A stretch of 64,000 bases of DNA from Panorpa germanica (taxonomy: Eukaryota; Arthropoda; Insecta; Mecoptera; Panorpidae), in NCBI GenBank assembly GCA_963678705.1, contig OY783216.1, positions 12,710,001 through 12,774,000 on the forward strand. Direction: 5' to 3'. A program made the translations under genes and the position numbers. Positions 22,030 to 33,700 of this stretch are shown here, piece by piece; within the stretch, counting starts at the first letter, position 1, and every line of letters starts with the position of its first letter. The notes beneath the pieces were generated by a model. It did not search any database and was not told the origin of the DNA. It saw nothing but the letters and a program-made list of their open reading frames with translations.

Positions 22030-24175
22030 TAGATCAGTTGTTAGAACCTTAGTTGACGACTAGCTGGGGTATGCTACCTGCAATGTCTTCGAACTTCGCT
22101 TCTTTCAAGCAACATTAGCGTCACGGCAATGATTTTATGGGTACGAAGTCTTAGGTAATGTTTTGCTGCTTGAGGTTTGACTTCTTCTCTGACTGTGTTA
22201 ATTTTCAAATAAGCAGTTCAATTTGAGTGTTCAGCTCAGAGAGTAGCTCAAGTAGCCAATAATTCTCCCTGCATTTTATTTATAGTTCTTCATTTTTCTT
22301 TCAGATGTGCATTTTCCATTTAATATTAGCATCAAACGTCATTTCTAGATATGCTTATGATATTTGATATTGCGTATTTGCTTGCGATAGTTGAGTTTAT
22401 GAGTAAAGGCAGATCTTTAGTTCTCTTTTGATTTCATTTTGTTTTGAAGTTTACATAAACTGGACTTATTCTCATAAAGCTTATTTCGTCACCATTTTGT
22501 CTAAGATCTGACGTTGTTCTAAATTTCATTGTGGCTTCAGCAATGCTGTTCCCAACGACCATGATAACTGTATCATCAGCAAAAGTGGCCATTGTTGTTT
22601 ACTAGGTTTGCGGTATATCTCTTGTGTAGAGCAAAGAAAAAAACACTACGGTAACTCCTGCACGTATGTTCTTAAAGCCTTATTCATTTGGCACGGAAGA
22701 TCCCGAATGTTGGATAAGATTTGACACAATTGTTTCGAGAGATCCTGTTGCAATTTGGAGTGCAGTTGCTCTATCCACACTTTGTCAAGAGCATGGGACA
22801 CATCAAGGAAGTTGCGTAAACATATTTTCTTTTTTTCTAGAGTATCTTCAATTATATCAACTATTCTATTTAACTGGTTGATTTTTAAGTGTTTGTCTCT
22901 AAATCCAAATGAGAGGCTTGACATTACGTCTATGACTTTCAGTAAAAGCTTTAGGCGCTTTAACAATATTTTTTTCAAACCTTAAATATTATTGACAATA
23001 AGATTCGATAAGATTTTTTGTCAATTAAATCTTCTCCTGGTTTCAGAATCACAATCATATAATCATACTTCTGCTACTTTCCACTGCATGAAAATATATT
23101 TTAGTCAAATAGAAGCGTCTAGATGCAGTAGTTTTACAAGTTGTGTAATACTTTAAGTATCTGTCCAGAGATAAGGTCATAGCCAGGTGCTTTTTTGATA
23201 CTCAAGTTACATTTAATTTCTTTTTTGAGCTCCTGTACTCGATCGATATCACCACTACCTTTTTTTTTGTAAATTTATGTTTTTATCGGGCGATTGTCTA
23301 CCAAAGAGTTAAAATATTTCCACCAGGTCCTATGCAAATACCTTTGCTTTTTCAGTATCACTCCTCGTCTACTCTTTATTCTTAAGGTCTTTGTTGTTAA
23401 CTGCAGCGAATAATTTATATTTTTGCGTACTGAAACTTTCTGTAGGTGTGCTAATTGCTAAATTTTTTTACTTATGTGATTTTTTCCTTAACTGTATTAC
23501 TCAATTCTTCGAGAACCGCCTTGTCGTAGAGGTAAACGGTTATCTTGTCATTTTTCTGTGCTTTCCTTTTTGGAATTACTTGATCTCATAGGTCTAAGTG
23601 CTAGCTAATGTTCTTTTTGTAACTTACTCTCCTTTTTGCTTTTGAATTCTCCCAAACTAAATACTAAAGAACTCGACTTCATTTTTCAGTTGTTCTTAAG
23701 ATCCTTTTAGATTAATTAGGTTTACGAGAGACTTTTTAAATCCTTCGCTATTTTTATTAAAGTTCGGTATTATGACAGTTAGTACCTGTTTACTACTGAA
23801 GCAAGTAGCCCTAAAAATGGATGGCACTGAAGCGTTATGCCTATACTCAGCCGTCAAAAGTATTTATAACTCTTGTTATAAATATTATACAACCTCAATG
23901 AGTATCAGGTGGTGTGTGCAGAAGGATCTATCGTGAGATTGCCTGGAGCCGCCATTCGTGCGGAGCTTTCTGGTAGTAGCAAATACATGTTGAGGTACAT
24001 CCTTCGGATGCAGCTATCGCTTACTGTCAAGATTAAAGATGTATGGTCCAAGCTGATATCACTACTATCTTCAACTTTTATGTAGTCGTTGGATAATCTT
24101 TAGTAATGTAGAAGTCAATAGGATCTTGTGTTTTATTGGAAATAGTTGGCTAGTGGGGTACATAAACAAGGACAT
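22030..24175 (-). pseudogene. Jockey-C: 5'-truncated Jockey-type LINE in the FReD intron
   Basis: The 5' end (right side) starts inside the endonuclease with 'KTQDPIDFYITKDYP' near 24140-24095. The RT region at 22646-22978 reads 'SFGFRDKHLKINQLNRI' and 'FLDVSHALDKVWIEQLHSK'. The palm region near 22590-22540 gives 'VVGNSIAEATM'. The remainder to 22030 aligns by pattern with the thumb and tail of Jockey-A, including 'NAHLKER'. It has many stops. It lies antisense to the FReD gene. Confidence 0.65.
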
Positions 24176-24332
24176 GTTTTATAAATGTACAAAAATTTAT
24201 AATTTTCTACCGATGACTTTTATGTCGCTTAATTTAATTTTAATATTGTTACTACAAGCAATTACTTCGAGTACATATATAAATTCTTATAAGTGAAAGA
24301 ATAAACTTAAAGTATTTATTCTTAAATTTTAG

Positions 24333-24477
24333 TTAACGAAAGATGATTATTATGAACTTTATGTTGAACTGCATGCTCGTAACGGAGCTCGAGCCTACGC
24401 ACTATATAGATCATTTGAAATTGGATCAGAAATTATAGGATTTCGATTGGGATTTGATTATTACAATGGAAATGCTG
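24333..24477 (+). CDS. Fibrinogen-related protein gene, exon 3
   Basis: An AAATTTTAG acceptor ends at 24332 and a GT donor begins at 24478. It encodes 'LTKDDYYELYVELHARNG', then 'ALYRSFEIGSEIIGFRLG' and 'YYNGNA', the central FReD block 'LT....EL.V.L.D..G....A.Y..F.I..E...Y.L.....Y.GNAG'. It starts in phase 0, consistent with exon 2, and ends in phase 1 after the first base of the Gly codon. The domain order with exons 1, 2 and 4 is colinear, which supports one gene spanning more than 10 kb. Confidence 0.9.
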
Positions 24478-25556
24478 GTAAGATTAAATTTTACTTATTA
24501 CACACACATTAGTTAATTATATCGAGTAAGTTTGCACAAAACCACGAACAAAACCATTGGACATTTTTTGATGTCTTAAAAAGACATTACTCATTTTCAA
24601 TTTTTCATTTTTAGACATTCTCAGGTTTATAACCTGAAAACTTAGATAGATGTCGTAAAATACTCTATTAGGAAATAAGTATATTCTCTATTATAGAGTA
24701 GGTGACTTAAGTAATAAATGTAATCACGTTTAGTTACTTTGACATAAATATGTTAATACGATAAATCTTTCTTTATCTACATATCATAAGTACTGGTATA
24801 TGTCCAGATTTTTTGCAAATATGTGCAAATACGTGCTGTTCATAAATTTTTAGCGAGTGTCTAGTACACTGCATTCAGTGCGGGGTGTACAAGTGTACGC
24901 TAGTTCGATAAACATTCCATTTACTGCATGGTCGCTACGCTAAAATCGCACATAGCAACGATATTTGCGTTGTCAAAAACATTCGTGTTTATGTAAGAAT
25001 ATTGAATGTTTTCCCAGTGAGCTTGCGTACGTATATTCGCTTTACCAATTACTACATGAAAATGTCAGTGTGCTCTTGGCATTAAACGTCAATTTGTGTC
25101 AACTTTTGCAAATCAGGACAGGCGACGTAAAATAGTATTTTCATGAAAATGAAAAAATAACAATTATACTATTTTATATTAGTATATAAAATACACACCA
25201 TAAAATAAAGTGCACACTAGAAATGTTCATATTACTAAGCCTAAACTGAACCTACGACGCCTCCAAGAATTGGTTTTGTAAATGTAATGTTACATTGGTA
25301 TATACGACATCGCTTGAATATGGTAAACTAAACGCTCGATACAAAGATACATCACAGTCAAAAGTCTACTAGTAAAGTAAAATGAAATATATAAAAAAAT
25401 AATTTGACCTTTCTCACTTGCCATTTGCCAGAAAATAACCGAAAAAATAAATACTGCCTTGAAAGTAGTCTAATTGGTTGCACTATTCTATGTGGAATTT
25501 TCTTTTATTGGAACCATATTTGATAAACAGCGTTATTACTGATATTTCAGTTCTAG
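24478..25556 (+). other. FReD intron between exons 3 and 4
   Basis: About 1.08 kb of AT-rich sequence. No coding segment or recognisable repeat was found. Confidence 0.6.
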
Positions 25557-25674
25557 GCAACGGAATGGAATGAATGAAGTTTTCTGCATATGACAATGAT
25601 AATGATTACATTCCACATATAAACTGTGCAGAGGATCAACACGGGGCTTGGTGGTATCATTCTTGTTCATTCAG
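25557..25674 (+). pseudogene. Fibrinogen-related protein gene, exon 4 with an in-frame stop
   Basis: Acceptors are possible at TTTCAG (exon from 25551) or TTCTAG (exon from 25557). The donor is TTCAG|GTAAAC at 25675. The frame gives 'MKFSAYDNDNDYIPHINC' and 'GAWWYHSCSF', the FReD calcium site (DNDND) and the conserved Cys-Trp-Trp-Cys region. Before 'MKFS' the DNA reads 'aacggaatggaatgaatgaag'-like repeats: compared with the family there is a 9-base extra piece (gaatgaatg) that brings a TGA into frame. Either the gene is a pseudogene, this allele is broken, or splicing avoids the stop. The last FReD exon (ending in the usual 'MKIRP'-like text) was not found before 30 kb. Confidence 0.75.
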
Positions 25675-26270
25675 GTAAACTTTTTCTAATTTGTGACAAT
25701 ATGTGGTATTCTTTTAATGTATCAGATTTATTATTTCATCTGGTCCCAGTGCGTAGTATATTATCTCACGGTAATAAGTTAACTTACTTTTCAATTTCTA
25801 CTATAAATTATATAACTATTCATTTCCCTCCTCAAATTTATTTTTATGGCTTATTAAGAAACGGGTAATGAAAATATTATAAAATAAATTTGTAAGTTTT
25901 TTTAATCCAGGGTGGCGGAGTAGGTAAAAAATTAAAGTAGGTAAAAGGAAACAATACTTCACAAAATTTTAACTATCAACATACAATCGTCAATGCAGTG
26001 ACACTTTGCACACTAAACTCAGAGTTAGTTTTTAAATAAAATAAAAATATCAGAACTATTCAAGAAAAAGTTGCATTTTTCTATTGATTTAAAATGATAC
26101 CTCTTATTAATAGACCCTGTAAAAGCACTTTTTGAGCCCGAAACTCAATACCACAACAAAAATACCACCAATATTAATTCGAAAAAGATACGTCTCTATT
26201 TATTAAACTTTAGAACGTGATTATTAAAAATCTCAGAAGTGATTAGGTTTAAAAAGTTACAATGTTATTG
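25675..26270. other. Non-coding stretch after FReD exon 4
   Basis: AT-rich, with one open frame at 25626-25868 that is mostly exon 4 read out of frame. I see no conserved motif. Confidence 0.5.
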
Positions 26271-26400
26271 TGGATGGCACAGTGGCTGAGAGCGTTGAAC
26301 CTTGATGACAGACGACTGTGTCTTCGGGTTTGATCCTCTTTAATCATAAGATTATTATAAAGAAGTTTCACTTTTTGTATAACGGATTCTTTGGAAATAA
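26271..26400 (+). repeat. Probable tRNA-derived SINE head
   Basis: An A-box-like 'TGGCACAGTGGCTGAGAGCG' (26276-26295) is followed about 50 bases later by a B-box-like 'GGGTTTGATCC' (26327-26337), the internal RNA polymerase III promoter spacing of a tRNA. It does not fold as a proper tRNA and has no clear anticodon arm, so a SINE is more likely than a tRNA gene. The 3' border is uncertain. Confidence 0.45.
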
Positions 26401-26642
26401 TATTTATTTGCAGTAATATAAAGTTACTGATGTTGAATTAAAAATAGCCCAAGCAATGTCAATGTTTCTGTCGTAATTATATGACAACATAAAATGAGAC
26501 AATGTTTACATCAGCCACGCCATCCATTTTTAGTCTGAATCGATGATCAAATTCTTCCATTGATTCATATCAGAGTTTTATAATGAATAACCTTGTACTA
26601 TGATTTTTGGAAATAAAATTCATTAGATATATTACCACATAA

Positions 26643-27945
26643 GATGGGCTAAAAAGTCCCGGGCCTAACAAAGAAAACACAGTTTTTTTGGTTCAAAATT
26701 AGCTTTATTCATCAACGTTATCTCCATCAAGACCAACGCAATCATTCCAGCGCCGCTCTAACATTTCAATACCAATTTTGTAGAACGATTTATCTTTTGC
26801 CTCAAAATAGGCCTCAGTTTCAGCGATAACCTCTTCATTCGTGCGAAATTTCTTACCGGCAAGCATTTTTTTCAGGTCTGCGAACAGGCAGTAGTCGCTA
26901 GGAGCCAAATCTGGCAAATACGGTGGATGTGGGAGCAATTCGAAGTTCAATTCATGTAGTTTTGCCATTGTTTTGATTGACTTGTGACACGGTGCGTTGT
27001 CTTGATGAATCAAAAAAATTTTCTTTGCCATATGCGGTCGTTTCTTTGCAATTTCGGCCTTTAAACGCTCCAATAACGCTATATAATATTCACTGTTATT
27101 GGTATTTCCTTTCTCAAGATAGTCGATGAATATTACATCACGCACATCCCAAAACACCGAAGCCATAACCTTTCCAGCCGATTATTGTGCTTTCGGGCGC
27201 TTTGGACAAGGTTCACCAGTTGCTGTCCACTCAGATGACGATCGTTTTGATTCCGGAGTGAGGTGATGGATCCATGTTTTATCCATTGTCACATATCGAC
27301 GCAAAAATTCTGGTTTGTTACGTTTAAACATGGCCAAACACTGCTCAGAATCATCAACATGTTCTCGTTTTTGGTCAACAGTAAGCAAACGCGGCACCCA
27401 CTTTGAACAGAGCTTTCTCATAGTCAAATGCTCATGCAATATAAAGCCAACACGTTCTTTTGATATCTTTACGAAGTCAGCTAACTCACGCAACTTCACT
27501 TTTCGATCATTCAAAACGATTTTGTGGTTTTTTTTTATGTTTTCAAGTGTTACCGCCTCATTTGGACGTCCACTGCGTTCTGCATCATCGGTGTCTCTAC
27601 GACCACGTTTAAAGTCAGCAAACCAACGTTTTATTGTTGGTTCTGATGGAGCGTAGTCCCCATAACACTTTTCAAGCCATTGCTTTGCTTGAACTGTATT
27701 TTTTCACATCAAGATGCAGTGTTAAATTAAAACACGATATTGTTTTTGTTCCATTGTTTTGAAAATAACAAAAGTAGCGTCACTCTTAGCACAATAACTT
27801 ACATACTACTGAATAGAATATCACGAAATTTTAACAGCTGTCTTTTGAAGGATAGTATTAACTGAAGGTGAGCTGAGGTGACTGCAATAAAACAAGCGCC
27901 ATCTATGTGTTGGGCCCGGGACTTTTCAGCCCATGTGCTATACAC
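26643..27945 (-). mobile_element. Mariner transposon with near-perfect terminal inverted repeats
   Basis: The ends read TGGGCTAAAAAGTCCCGGGC (26645 on) and, as reverse complement from 27933, TGGGCTGAAAAGTCCCGGGC; the 26-base inverted repeats differ at two positions. TA dinucleotides lie just outside both ends, as expected for mariner, although the exact tips differ by two bases. The total length of about 1.3 kb and one transposase gene fit a full-length element. Confidence 0.9.
26705..27754 (-). pseudogene. Mariner transposase (three nonsense codons)
   Basis: From ATG (27752-27754) to TAA (26705-26707) the frame is 349 codons plus the stop, the usual mariner length, and keeps one reading frame throughout. 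The N-terminal DNA-binding half includes 'EPTIKRWFADFKRGRRDT' and the helix 'LRELADFVKISKERVGFI'. The DD34D catalytic triad is complete: Asp158 ('TMDKTWIHH'), Asp252 ('IHQDNAPCH') and Asp287 ('LAPSDYCLF'), with 34 residues between the last two. Stops occur at codon 11 (27722-27724, TAA), codon 17 (27704-27706, TGA) and codon 191 (27182-27184, TAA). The enzyme would cut and paste the element at TA sites; this copy cannot make it. No frameshifts suggests a fairly recent death. Confidence 0.92.
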
Positions 27946-29440
27946 AAGGTGCGATGAAATGTAAGGCGAAAGTTATAGTTTTTGCGTTATTCATTTTATA
28001 TATTATATTATTATTCTTTTTATTGTGTTGTCACATTAAGCGTATTAAGTTTGTGATTATGTAAATTTATAATCAATTAAAATTGATGTCACTCGTCGCT
28101 CAGACAAGATGTAATATTCCTCAGGAATATAGGCTAAGCTAAGAAAATCTGAAAAACCTTATTTTGTTTATAAACAAAACGAATTTAATTTCTTTATTTT
28201 AAATATATTTATAAGTTGTAAATTATGAATTATAAAATACGAATTATGTATTGTAAATGTATTATATAAGCTTTTTGAGTGCTAATAACTTTAAAAGAAC
28301 TCAGAAAATGTAGCCCTTGATCGAAAATTGCAGACCACTGTGCTATTGAGGAGAATTATTTGTTAATTTCTATAACGTACTTGTATCCGGGAACCAACTG
28401 TAAGTTGGACCAGTGGGTTAACTTAGCGGGAGAGCTCAGGTGCTGAGGCAAGATATTGCACTGCTCAAAATGTCCACTATTTTTCATGGTGTATTATTAG
28501 TTATTTATCCGGAAGATTACTCTTATTTAATTAGGAATTAATTAACATGTAATACTATTTACACCAAGAGTTAAAAATATAAATGACTATATGATGTGGC
28601 TTGAGAAACAAAAATAATCACTTCTAGGAGAGTTTGTAACGTGTTGCTTGACAAGTCTAATTGCATGGAAGCTTGTATTTAAAAATGGAACAACTGTAGG
28701 TATAAGTGAAAAGGCTAATGGAGGGAATTACGTATAGAATTGTAAAATATCTGCGTTTAAGTGGGAGCTCTTTGGTAGTGAAACTATAAACAAATTTCTG
28801 GCAAAAGACTATAAATAATTACCAAAAGCTTATAATTGTAAATTATATATGCATATTTGTCTATGAAAACGTTCGTAATATTCCACCGTTTATTTGAAAA
28901 ACCCATAAAAACACATGTTTATATCTATATATAAATATAACGGTGTTTACAAAGTTTTCAAAATTTTTGTATTTTGTAGAGTAAACATTTCTAAGACTTG
29001 ACATTTCCCTGACATTTTCTTTGATTAACTATACTAGAACTAAAACTAAAACTATTCTTACAAAACTGCATATTTTGAAAAAATACTATTGCAAATATTA
29101 CACGAATTGGAACAGATAACTAAAACTTAGATAAAGATCACAATTATGCAAATTTGCCAATAATTTGAAATCCAATATTAGGCGTGAATTTCGGGGGCAC
29201 TGTTAGGATAAAGTTAGTATGTTAAAATTTGGCATGTAGGCTCTCTGTAAACAATAATTAATGTTTGAGATGGTATGCATGGAGAAATGGTATGAGGAAT
29301 GAGGTGGATGAGTCAATAACCCCAAATCCAAACAATCTGTTTCTATAAGTATGAACAATAAGTACCTTTGCTAAAAATAAAAATTAACCTAAATAATAAA
29401 TAGTCGTGCAGTGAAGGCAATATCTATGAATGTCAGTGCA
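27946..29440. other. AT-rich stretch without recognised genes
   Basis: About 1.5 kb. No open frame with a recognisable domain and no clear repeat. A tRNA-like run near 28410-28480 was judged to be chance. Confidence 0.5.
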
Positions 29441-29699
29441 AAACATTAAGGTAGCGTTAACACACTTTGTATTTATGGTCTTTTAAAGCCAGACGTATGT
29501 TTATGTATTATATTCTTAGCTAGCTAATTTAAATGCTGCTGGTATCTTTGACTGAATTTATTAATTTCTAAAACATTAAGGTAGCGTTAACACATTTTGT
29601 ATTTATGGTCCTTTAAGGCCAGACGTATGTTTATGTATTATATTCTTATATAGCTAACTTAAATGCTGCTGGTATCTTTGACTGAATTTATTAATTTCT
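29441..29699. repeat. Tandem duplication of a 130-bp segment
   Basis: Both units start 'aaacattaaggtagcg' (29441 and 29571) and end 'gaatttattaatttct'. They differ at only a few bases (about 95% identical), plus a small change near 'agctagcta/atatagcta'. No coding potential was seen. Confidence 0.9.
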
Positions 29700-29779
29700 T
29701 CTTTAACAGTTCTAATGCCGTAGTTATGATTTATGTACCACGGAAAAAGTATTGTCTTAAAAAGTATTTCAGTATCGTC

Positions 29780-30583
29780 TTATAAGTCATTAATTTGCTG
29801 CTATTGCATAAATGCGATTCGTATCCAATAAGCCCGTGTATCTTTCAGCACTTAAGATGTAAATGCTTACGTTGTTACGTCACATGCTTTTTCCAGGTTA
29901 GGCGCCGATTTAAATGCATGCATAGATACTTATCCTCTTCACATTGTGGGATAATTTGTTTATTTAAACGTACAGGAGTACATGTGATGCTACACAAGGT
30001 AAATGTATCATATGTTGACTTCGTCTCGTTGGTTAATCGTCTAATTTGCCACTAATTTAGAAAGTGTTAAACATCGTCTAAAATAGCTTGTCCTTGCTTT
30101 GATGCAACATCTAAAGTTTCATGCACAGCCAATATTGATGTGTCATTTACTAAAATTGCTGTTGTTGTCTGGTTAATAATAGGTAGGCCTGCATTATACA
30201 TTATTGGGCCAAGAACACAGCTTGAGAAACTCGAGCTTTTATTGGATAAAGATTAGTAGCTTCGTCTTGAAACTTAACCCTGAATAATCTGGGCTGGAAA
30301 TATAAATAGAGTATACCGTAGAATGAATAAGTAATGTCCTTCTTCATTTGTAAAGCAATCCCGCGTGCCATAATCTGCCAAACGTTTGGATCATGTCTAA
30401 AAAGACTACTGAACAGTTTTGTTATTTTGCCCTAGGCCTTATTTAGACATTAATACTACTACTCATACTACTTATTTACTACTCTCTGCATTTGGCAGCC
30501 TTGATTCTCAATGTAGATGTTTCGCATTCCAGTTTCCACCTGCTATAAATAATAGCTCATTGTACAAACGAATTTAGCAAATT
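29780..30583 (-). pseudogene. Jockey-B, 3' part: end of endonuclease and reverse transcriptase
   Basis: On the minus strand, next to the copia-1 insertion, the endonuclease text resumes with 'AGGNWNAKHLH' (30560-30500). A deletion jumps into RT: 'LDMIQTFGRLWHAGLLYK' near 30410-30350, then 'VLGPIMYNAGLP' and 'TAILVNDTSILAVHE' (30215-30120), where the catalytic FADD is replaced by LVND. It ends with 'KYLCMHLNRRLTWKKHVT' (29930-29880), the thumb region shared with Jockey-A. Stops and frame changes are common. The 3' end is indistinct and probably lies beyond 29780. Confidence 0.7.
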
Positions 30584-30588
30584 GTTCT
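30584..30588. repeat. Target-site duplication of copia-1, left copy
   Basis: GTTCT directly before the 5' LTR; the same five bases follow the 3' LTR at 34888-34892. Confidence 0.85.
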
Positions 30589-30710
30589 TATTGTAATAGG
30601 TATCAAAATATCACTACTTTGTAACTAGTAACGCCATCTGTAATCTGTTGTGTAAAAACTTTTTCTTATGTCAAATATAGTCTGTTGCGAACTGCTAACG
30701 TGTCTTTATA
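30589..30710 (+). repeat. Copia-1 5' LTR
   Basis: It runs from TATTGTAATAGG to GTCTTTATA and is identical to the 3' LTR. The ends are TAT...ATA rather than TG...CA. The border is fixed by the target duplication on the left and the primer site on the right. At 122 bp it is unusually short for a copia LTR, yet must contain the promoter and RNA end signals. Confidence 0.93.
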
Positions 30711-30720
30711 GGTTATGGGC
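30711..30720 (+). other. Copia-1 primer binding site (initiator tRNA-Met type)
   Basis: GGTTATGGGC lies exactly next to the 5' LTR. It is complementary to the anticodon stem-loop region of insect initiator tRNA-Met, the half-tRNA priming known for Drosophila copia, and not to a tRNA 3' end. Confidence 0.8.
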
Positions 30721-30792
30721 AAATTTACCGGTTTATCAGTTTTTTTTATAGTATAAAATAGATAAATTGTTACGTTTTTTTTTCGCGGAAAC

Positions 30793-33700
30793 ATGACTAC
30801 GAACTATATTGCGAGTGTGCCAAAGCTAAAAGGCAGAGAGAATTACGATGAGTGGTGTTTCGCGGCCGAAAACTTGTTGGTACTAGAAGGGATGGAAAAG
30901 TACATCAAACCTAGTGCAGACTTCGAAGTTAAGCCAGTGGACGACTCCAAAACGAAGGCAAAGCTAATTTTAACCATCGATCCAGCATTGTACGTGCATA
31001 TAAGGAATACCAGGAGCTCGGCAGAATTATGGACAAAATTGAAAGCCATGTTCGATGACTCCGGTTTCTCAAGAAAAATAACCTTACTTCGACATTTGAT
31101 TTCGATAAGACTTGAAAACTGTGATTCGATGACTACCTATGTCACACAAATGATCGAAACGGCTCAAAAGTTAAATGGCACTGGATTTACAATAACAGAT
31201 GAATGGGTCGGATCATTATTATTAGCAGGTTTGACTGATCGCTATTCTCCAATGATAATGGCAATAGAACATTCTGGCATTTCGATAAGTGCGGATACTA
31301 TAAAGTCGAAGTTACTCGACATGGAAGTAACCAGTGATTTTGAAGGTGCAGCTGGCGGTACGGCGGCATTTGCAGCGAGAAATAAATATAATTCTGGCAG
31401 CAGCGGTAAACCAAAGAAATATGGCGGCAACCCAATGTCGAACAAAAAGACCGCGGCAGATACATCAGCAAAAACAATCACTTGTTTCAAATGTAAAGAG
31501 GATGGACATTATCGAAATCAGTGCCCAATGTTGAAGAAAAACACAAATAAATGCGTGTTTAACGTTGTTTTCCTAAACGGAAAGTATAACAAAAACGAAT
31601 GGTACATTGACTCCGGCGCAAGTGCACACATAACAGCAAATAAAGATTGGGTAAAGAACATGAACACAACTCCATGTATACCAGAAATTGTTGTAGCAAA
31701 TGAATCAAAAGTGCCAGTTGTTTGTTCCGGAGAAGTTGACATTATTTCTAAACTTGGATGCAATATAATAGTGAAAGATGTGTTGTGTGTGCCTAGCCTG
31801 ACAACCAACCTATTGTCGGTTAGTGAGCTCATTCAGAATGGCAATCATGTGATATTTACAAAGAAAAACTGTTATATTAGAGACAAGAACAATGTTTTGG
31901 TGGCGACAGCTGATTTATCTGATGGTGTTTATAAGTTGAGATTACAATCACAAAGTTGTATGTTGGCTACTACAGCTAGTGCAAAGTTATGGCACAGAAG
32001 ACTGGCACATATAAACAGCCAAGACATGCACAGAATGAGAAATGGTATTGTTGATGGTTTGTCTTATGATAACTCACTTGACATAACCAAATCACAATGT
32101 ACTACTTGTTGTGAGGGAAAACAAATGAGATTACCATTTTCTCATGTGGGTGAGCGGAGTACAGAAACTTTACACAGAATCCACACAGATATTTGCGGCC
32201 CAATGGAAACAAGTTCTTTGAGTGGTGCTCGCTATTTCCTGTTATTTGTTGATGATTATAGTCGCATGACTTTTATTTATTTTCTGAAGCAAAAGAATGA
32301 AGCTTTGAACAGATTTAAAGAGTTCAAATCATTGGTTGAGAATCAACAGAGTAAGAAAATAAAGGTGATCAGGTCAGACAATGGACTAGAATTTTGTAAC
32401 AAGGAATTTGAAGGCTATTTGAAGCAAGCTGGAATTATACACCAGAAAACAAATTGTTATACACCTGAGCAAAATGGACTTTGTGAAAGGAGTAATCGTA
32501 CAGTTGTTGAGAAAGCCAAATGTTTACTATATGATGCAAATTTAGATAAGAAATTTTGGGCGGAAGCAGCCAATACTGCTGTGTACTTGAAAAATAGATC
32601 GATTGCATCAGGATTGGATAAAACACCTTATGAGTTATGGTATGGATCAAAACCAGACTTAAGTCACCTACGTTTGTTTGGAAGCAAAATTATGGTGCAT
32701 GTACCCAAACAGAAACGTTTGAAATGGGACAAGAAAGCTACACAACATATTCTAGTTGGATATGGTGATGGTGTTAAAGGTTATCGTGTGTACAATCCTT
32801 CTAAGAACACTGTAATGATCAGTAGAGATATAATAGTGATAGAAGATGTAACACCTATCAAGGAAGTCAGTGAAGAGTCAGCTATTTGGATATCCAATGA
32901 AGAAAATCCTACCGACAATTTAGTGGAGGAAAGTAAAGATAAAGTGGGGGAGAGCAGAGATTCAGTGGGGGATCTGTCTAATAATGTTTCAGAAACAGAT
33001 TTTTTAGATTGCTCTTCAGGTTCCTCATTACATACTGATGACAATGAAACACTGACTGAAATAAACACTGAAGATGTTCCAGAACAAGCAGTATCAATAC
33101 CTGAGCAAGTGCCAGATGTGCCAAGTAAGCGTCAGAGAAAGAAGCCTGAGCGCTATGGTATTAGCAACATATGTGTTTCCAGTACTGTTCCAGCATCGGA
33201 GGAGATTGTATTCTCAGAGGCTCTTGAAGGGCCTGACCGGGAGCAGTGGAAGCAGGCAATGGCTGATGAATTACAGTCATTTGAGGACAGTGATGCGTGG
33301 CAGCTTGTGGACCATCCAGGTGATGTGACAATAGTGAAGTGTAGGTGGGTGCTAAATAAAAAGTATGATTTTGAAAACAATGTAAGGTATAGGGCTCGAT
33401 TAGTGGCAAAAGGTTTCTCGCAGAAACCAGGTGTTGATTATACAGATACTTTTTCACCGGTAGTGCGGCATTCTACTCTAAGATTGTTGTTTGCACTTAG
33501 TGTTCAAATGAAAATGAGTATAACACATCTAGATGTAACCACTGCTTTCCTTAATGGTTTTTTGAAAGAAAATATTTATATGTCATTACCTGAAGGTTTT
33601 GTAAACAAAAGTGGGGGAAAGGTCTTAAAATTAAATAAAGCCATTTATGGGCTAAAACAGTCTTCCCTGGCATGGTATGAAAGAGTTAAAGAAGTTTTGA

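Noticed and set aside
25690..25870. Possible last FReD exon after exon 4
   Set aside because: The open frame here has none of the terminal FReD residues and no consistent phase from exon 4.
28400..28480. tRNA-like 'ttagcgggagagctcagg' run
   Set aside because: No B-box at a suitable distance and no paired acceptor or T arms.
29795..30055. + strand open frame of 86 codons
   Set aside because: Antisense of the Jockey-B RT; the same antisense pattern appears opposite Jockey-A at 36615-37121.
32435..33457. Minus-strand and alternate-frame open frames inside copia-1
   Set aside because: They overlap an intact 1312-codon polyprotein with all expected domains.
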